Shown in pieces: positions 54,991 through 57,196 of a stretch of DNA of 57,196 nucleotides. The notes beneath the pieces were generated by a model. That model saw only the letters and a program-made list of their open reading frames with translations. It was not told where the DNA came from and did not search any database. Origin of the DNA: Deltaproteobacteria bacterium (GTDB taxonomy: Bacteria > Desulfobacterota > Dissulfuribacteria > Dissulfuribacterales > QOAL01); assembly GCA_026995935.1 (NCBI GenBank), contig JALWNK010000026.1, forward strand, positions 1-57,196, in the 5' to 3' direction. A program made the translations under genes and the position numbers. Within the stretch, counting starts at the first letter, position 1. Each line of letters opens with the position of its first letter.

Positions 54991-55506
54991 ATGACCAAGA
55001 AGATCGTACCAACAATTTTTCTTGCACTTTCCCTTATCATGTTCTCATCGCAGGCGCAGGCATGGAGGGGAACCAATGGTGCAAATGCGACCATGACCCA
55101 CCACAATATGCATCACGGTGAAATGTCAACCAATGCAACCATGACGCACCATATCAAAAGGGCAAACTTCAGATTCGGATTGGGCCCTCAGCATTACCCA
55201 CCCTTCAAGGTGGATATTTCTGACGATCTATTCGTAAGTCCCGGTAAGTATGCACAATTTACTGGTGGTATGCCGTTTGTAGACGAAAACGGCGACGGCA
55301 TTTGCGATATAGTCCAGGACACTGACATGTTCCGCAATCTTGGAGTAGGCCCCTGTATTGACAAAAATGAGGACAGCATCTGCGACTGTTTTGAGACAAG
55401 GGAGGCCTACATGAGAATGGGCATGAAAAACTTCGTGGATGTTGATGGAGATGGCATTTGTGACAACTACGAGATGAACCCCTTGCCCAATGGGACAAAC
55501 AACTGA
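54991..55506 (+). CDS. Secreted Met/His-rich protein with three calcium-loop motifs
   Basis: 171 residues from ATG 54991 (AAGGAGG at 8-nt spacing). The signal peptide is IVPTIFLALSLIMFSSQAQA. The N-terminal mature part has Met/His-rich segments, ATMTHHNMHHGEM and ATMTHHIK, the first directly repeating ATMTHH, plausible soft-metal (copper) ligands. The C-terminal half has three Asp-rich loops: DENGDGICD, DKNEDSICD and DVDGDGICD. They resemble EF-hand or thrombospondin type-3 calcium sites, each ending in Cys-Asp. I do not recognise the family as a whole. The sigma-54 promoter suggests conditional expression by a dedicated activator; a periplasmic metal-binding role is inferred. Confidence 0.65.
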   Translation: MTKKIVPTIFLALSLIMFSSQAQAWRGTNGANATMTHHNMHHGEMSTNATMTHHIKRANFRFGLGPQHYPPFKVDISDDLFVSPGKYAQFTGGMPFVDENGDGICDIVQDTDMFRNLGVGPCIDKNEDSICDCFETREAYMRMGMKNFVDVDGDGICDNYEMNPLPNGTNN

Positions 55507-55558
55507 TAACGCCAACCCAACCAAGTTTCACACCACTCCATTATAACAGCTGCTCAAC

Positions 55559-55589
55559 AGGCATCTCCGCCACCCTTGCGGAGATGCCT
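55559..55589. terminator. Strong hairpin between convergent genes
   Basis: AGGCATCTCCGC (55559-55570) pairs perfectly with GCGGAGATGCCT (55578-55589) over a 7-nt loop, 53 bp after the rightward gene's stop. A pyrimidine-rich tract follows. Likely a bidirectional terminator. Confidence 0.65.
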
Positions 55590-55639
55590 ACTTCCTCTCT
55601 TTCCTCTTTTCTCGCACTTTCAAATAGTTAGCGCCTGGC

Positions 55640-56923
55640 TTACCAGGTAAATGCCCTTGCAAAGCGCAGGGTGAACATGGCCCTGTTGTCAAGGTACTCA
55701 TAATCAGTTTCACTGGCGTCCCTGTCCCAGTGCGACAGGGATATTCCTGCGTCAAGCCATCTGTTCAGGTGCCAATAAACTTCCATGGATACGTCCCAGG
55801 TCCTTTCCTTTATCTTTTCATCCAGACCTCCTGCAAAGGGAAAGGTGTCATCCCGGTATGATGACTCTATGGCCAACTCTAGACTGCTGGTGATGGCATA
55901 ATCCAGATCAAGCCCAATGACATAACAGCTTGAAAAGCCGAGATCCTCGCCATCAAAATAGACCTCATCGTATCCCTTGCTGGCCTCTATTTTAAGGGAA
56001 TACCTGCCTGTTTCCTGATAAAATCGAGCCTGATAGCTTATGCCATCATAGTTATCCAGGCCACTGCCATGAAGGCGAGTTTGAAAGTAATACCCCACTC
56101 CAACCTTCAGGCCAGCTGTTTCGCTGAAGGCATGGGTAACCCCGGCATTAAAATCATAAATATCATAGTCAGGGGTAGTGCCTGAAAAGTTCATGGAAGA
56201 TACAGCGCTTCGTACGTTTAGAGTGGTATCAAGGCCTAGACGGTAAAACAGTGTCAGAGCCCCTCTTGGTTCGCTAAAGTCGTCTGAGTAATCAAAGAGT
56301 CCGACATTCACTCCTCCTTCTATTCCAATGCCATACTGGGGCCTTAGCCAGTAACGAAAATCCAGATACGGGAAATGATTTACCGTATCTGCAACAAGGG
56401 AAGATCGATTCTTGAAAAACATATTTCTGTATCCCACTTCCATGGTGCCCTTGTTTGGAAAAGACCTGTGAAACCGAACAACGCCCTCGTTATAATCATA
56501 TTTCAGGTTCTCATAGCTGATGGCGCCTATGGACCTGCTAATCTGCACTGGGTCCTTGGAATGTATGAAACTGTCCTCAACGGCTAGCTTCCACCCGTCA
56601 GGCAAATCAATTGATCCGTCCAGATCCAGAAAGTGATTCAGGGAGTTGCGTGCTGACTCATGATAGTAAAACACCTGTTGAATCTCATAATCAACGTCGA
56701 GGTCCCACGTTTGTGCTGAAATGGAAGTATCTAACCCTGGCGCCACCCGCGTTACAAAATCTGATATGGCGTCCTTGCTTGCAAAATAGATATTGTCGTC
56801 ATAGTACCCATCCGCAGTAATCCGTGGGGTCGCCGTAATGGATAGCTCAGCAAGTAGCCGTCCTGTTGAAAGAAAGGTCGTAATGGAAATCAAAAGAATA
56901 ATAAGACCTGTTTTCCTCATCAT
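55640..56923 (-). CDS. Outer-membrane beta-barrel protein (BBP2-like)
   Basis: 427 residues. The signal peptide is MMRKTGLIILLISITTF. Mature segments such as ITPR-like ITATPRITADGYYDDNIYF and ISDFVTRVAPGLD match the opening of the putative beta-barrel porin 2 family, often found with exopolysaccharide and exosortase loci. Repeating amphipathic strands run to a C-terminus ending FARAFTW, an aromatic barrel end. It may export or anchor a glycan; the role is unproven. Convergent with the gene at 54991. Confidence 0.75.
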   Translation of the reverse strand: MMRKTGLIILLISITTFLSTGRLLAELSITATPRITADGYYDDNIYFASKDAISDFVTRVAPGLDTSISAQTWDLDVDYEIQQVFYYHESARNSLNHFLDLDGSIDLPDGWKLAVEDSFIHSKDPVQISRSIGAISYENLKYDYNEGVVRFHRSFPNKGTMEVGYRNMFFKNRSSLVADTVNHFPYLDFRYWLRPQYGIGIEGGVNVGLFDYSDDFSEPRGALTLFYRLGLDTTLNVRSAVSSMNFSGTTPDYDIYDFNAGVTHAFSETAGLKVGVGYYFQTRLHGSGLDNYDGISYQARFYQETGRYSLKIEASKGYDEVYFDGEDLGFSSCYVIGLDLDYAITSSLELAIESSYRDDTFPFAGGLDEKIKERTWDVSMEVYWHLNRWLDAGISLSHWDRDASETDYEYLDNRAMFTLRFARAFTW

Positions 56924-57196
56924 CTCACTTTCCTCCCCCCTTTTCGATAAGATAGTGCCAAAAAAGAGAAAATTCCTTTTTCACACTCTATAGCCTTATG
57001 AGACAGGTTATTACAGTTCTAGTTTTCTTGCACATAAGATGCCTTGTTTAAAATCAAATGTGATTAAGCCCGAGACCCATAGACAAAGGCTTGTCCCAAA
57101 TAATGGCATGCAACTGCCCTGCAGCAGATGCCTAAGAGGGTAGTAAAAGGGATACGTTGTGTATAAAAAAAACTACACTTATCTACTTCTCCCTGA

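Noticed and set aside
56960-56985. TGGCAC-TATCT-TATCG on the minus strand before the outer-membrane barrel gene, considered as a third sigma-54 promoter
   Set aside because: The -24 box is perfect but the invariant GC of the -12 box is TC, so I do not accept it without expression data.
1-57196. CRISPR arrays, insertion sequences, integrases and rRNA genes
   Set aside because: None seen on either strand: no regularly spaced repeat array, transposase motif or rRNA signature.

Overview
The window reads as a piece of the main chromosome of a Gram-negative, probably anaerobic bacterium. The MurE domain carries the DNPR motif of meso-diaminopimelate ligases, and there are outer-membrane barrels, an O-antigen ligase and LPS-type genes. 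A tungstate-type ABC importer, a Tat-exported molybdopterin oxidoreductase, a corrinoid-activator-like ferredoxin protein, hybrid histidine kinases and sigma-54 promoters make a Desulfobacterota-like (sulfur- or sulfate-metabolising) lineage the best guess. The species is not determined.

Layout. Positions 1-5.7 kb hold the end of a periplasmic solute-binding sensor gene overlapping a hybrid histidine kinase, an OprD-like porin, a secreted CARDB protein and the ribosome-rescue factor ArfB. Positions 5.8-21.5 kb hold a complete leftward division and cell-wall (dcw) operon: mraZ, rsmH, ftsL, ftsI-like, murE-murF fusion, mraY, murD, murG, murC, murB, ftsQ, ftsA, ftsZ. A sigma-70 promoter overlapped by 10-bp-spaced MraZ boxes drives it. 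Two things are odd: ftsW is absent from its usual place between murD and murG, and the FtsI-like protein has lost all three transpeptidase motifs and carries a lipobox. Positions 21.7-28 kb hold a PfkB kinase, a wtpABC-like tungstate importer, tRNA-Glu(CUC) and a RACo-like protein.

Positions 28-32.7 kb form a rightward envelope-sugar cluster: GalE-like epimerase, a nitrilase/HldE-C fusion, an alpha/beta hydrolase, an O-antigen ligase and a small TPR-like protein. Positions 32.8-35.3 kb are an AT-rich leftward operon behind a strong sigma-54 promoter with an upstream repeat pair. It encodes a PEP-CTERM-anchored cohesin-domain protein, a papain-family protein whose catalytic Cys is Ser, and a secreted DUF333/dockerin protein. 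I read this as a possible surface docking system, and it is the most interesting accessory module here together with the inactive FtsI.

Positions 35.7-46.1 kb hold a 7TM-DISM kinase/NarL regulator pair, mscL, a ClC transporter, a transglutaminase-like protein with a LysR regulator, a lone Tat molybdopterin oxidoreductase and a YgjP-like metallopeptidase. Positions 46.2-57.2 kb hold typA with a structured leader, a dispersed-repeat-like structured element, an AIM24 protein/divergent PEP carboxylase/hybrid kinase group, a sigma-54-driven Met/His-rich protein with calcium-loop motifs, and an outer-membrane barrel of the BBP2 type.

No database search was possible. Family calls rest on motifs read directly from the translations and on knowledge of the families.
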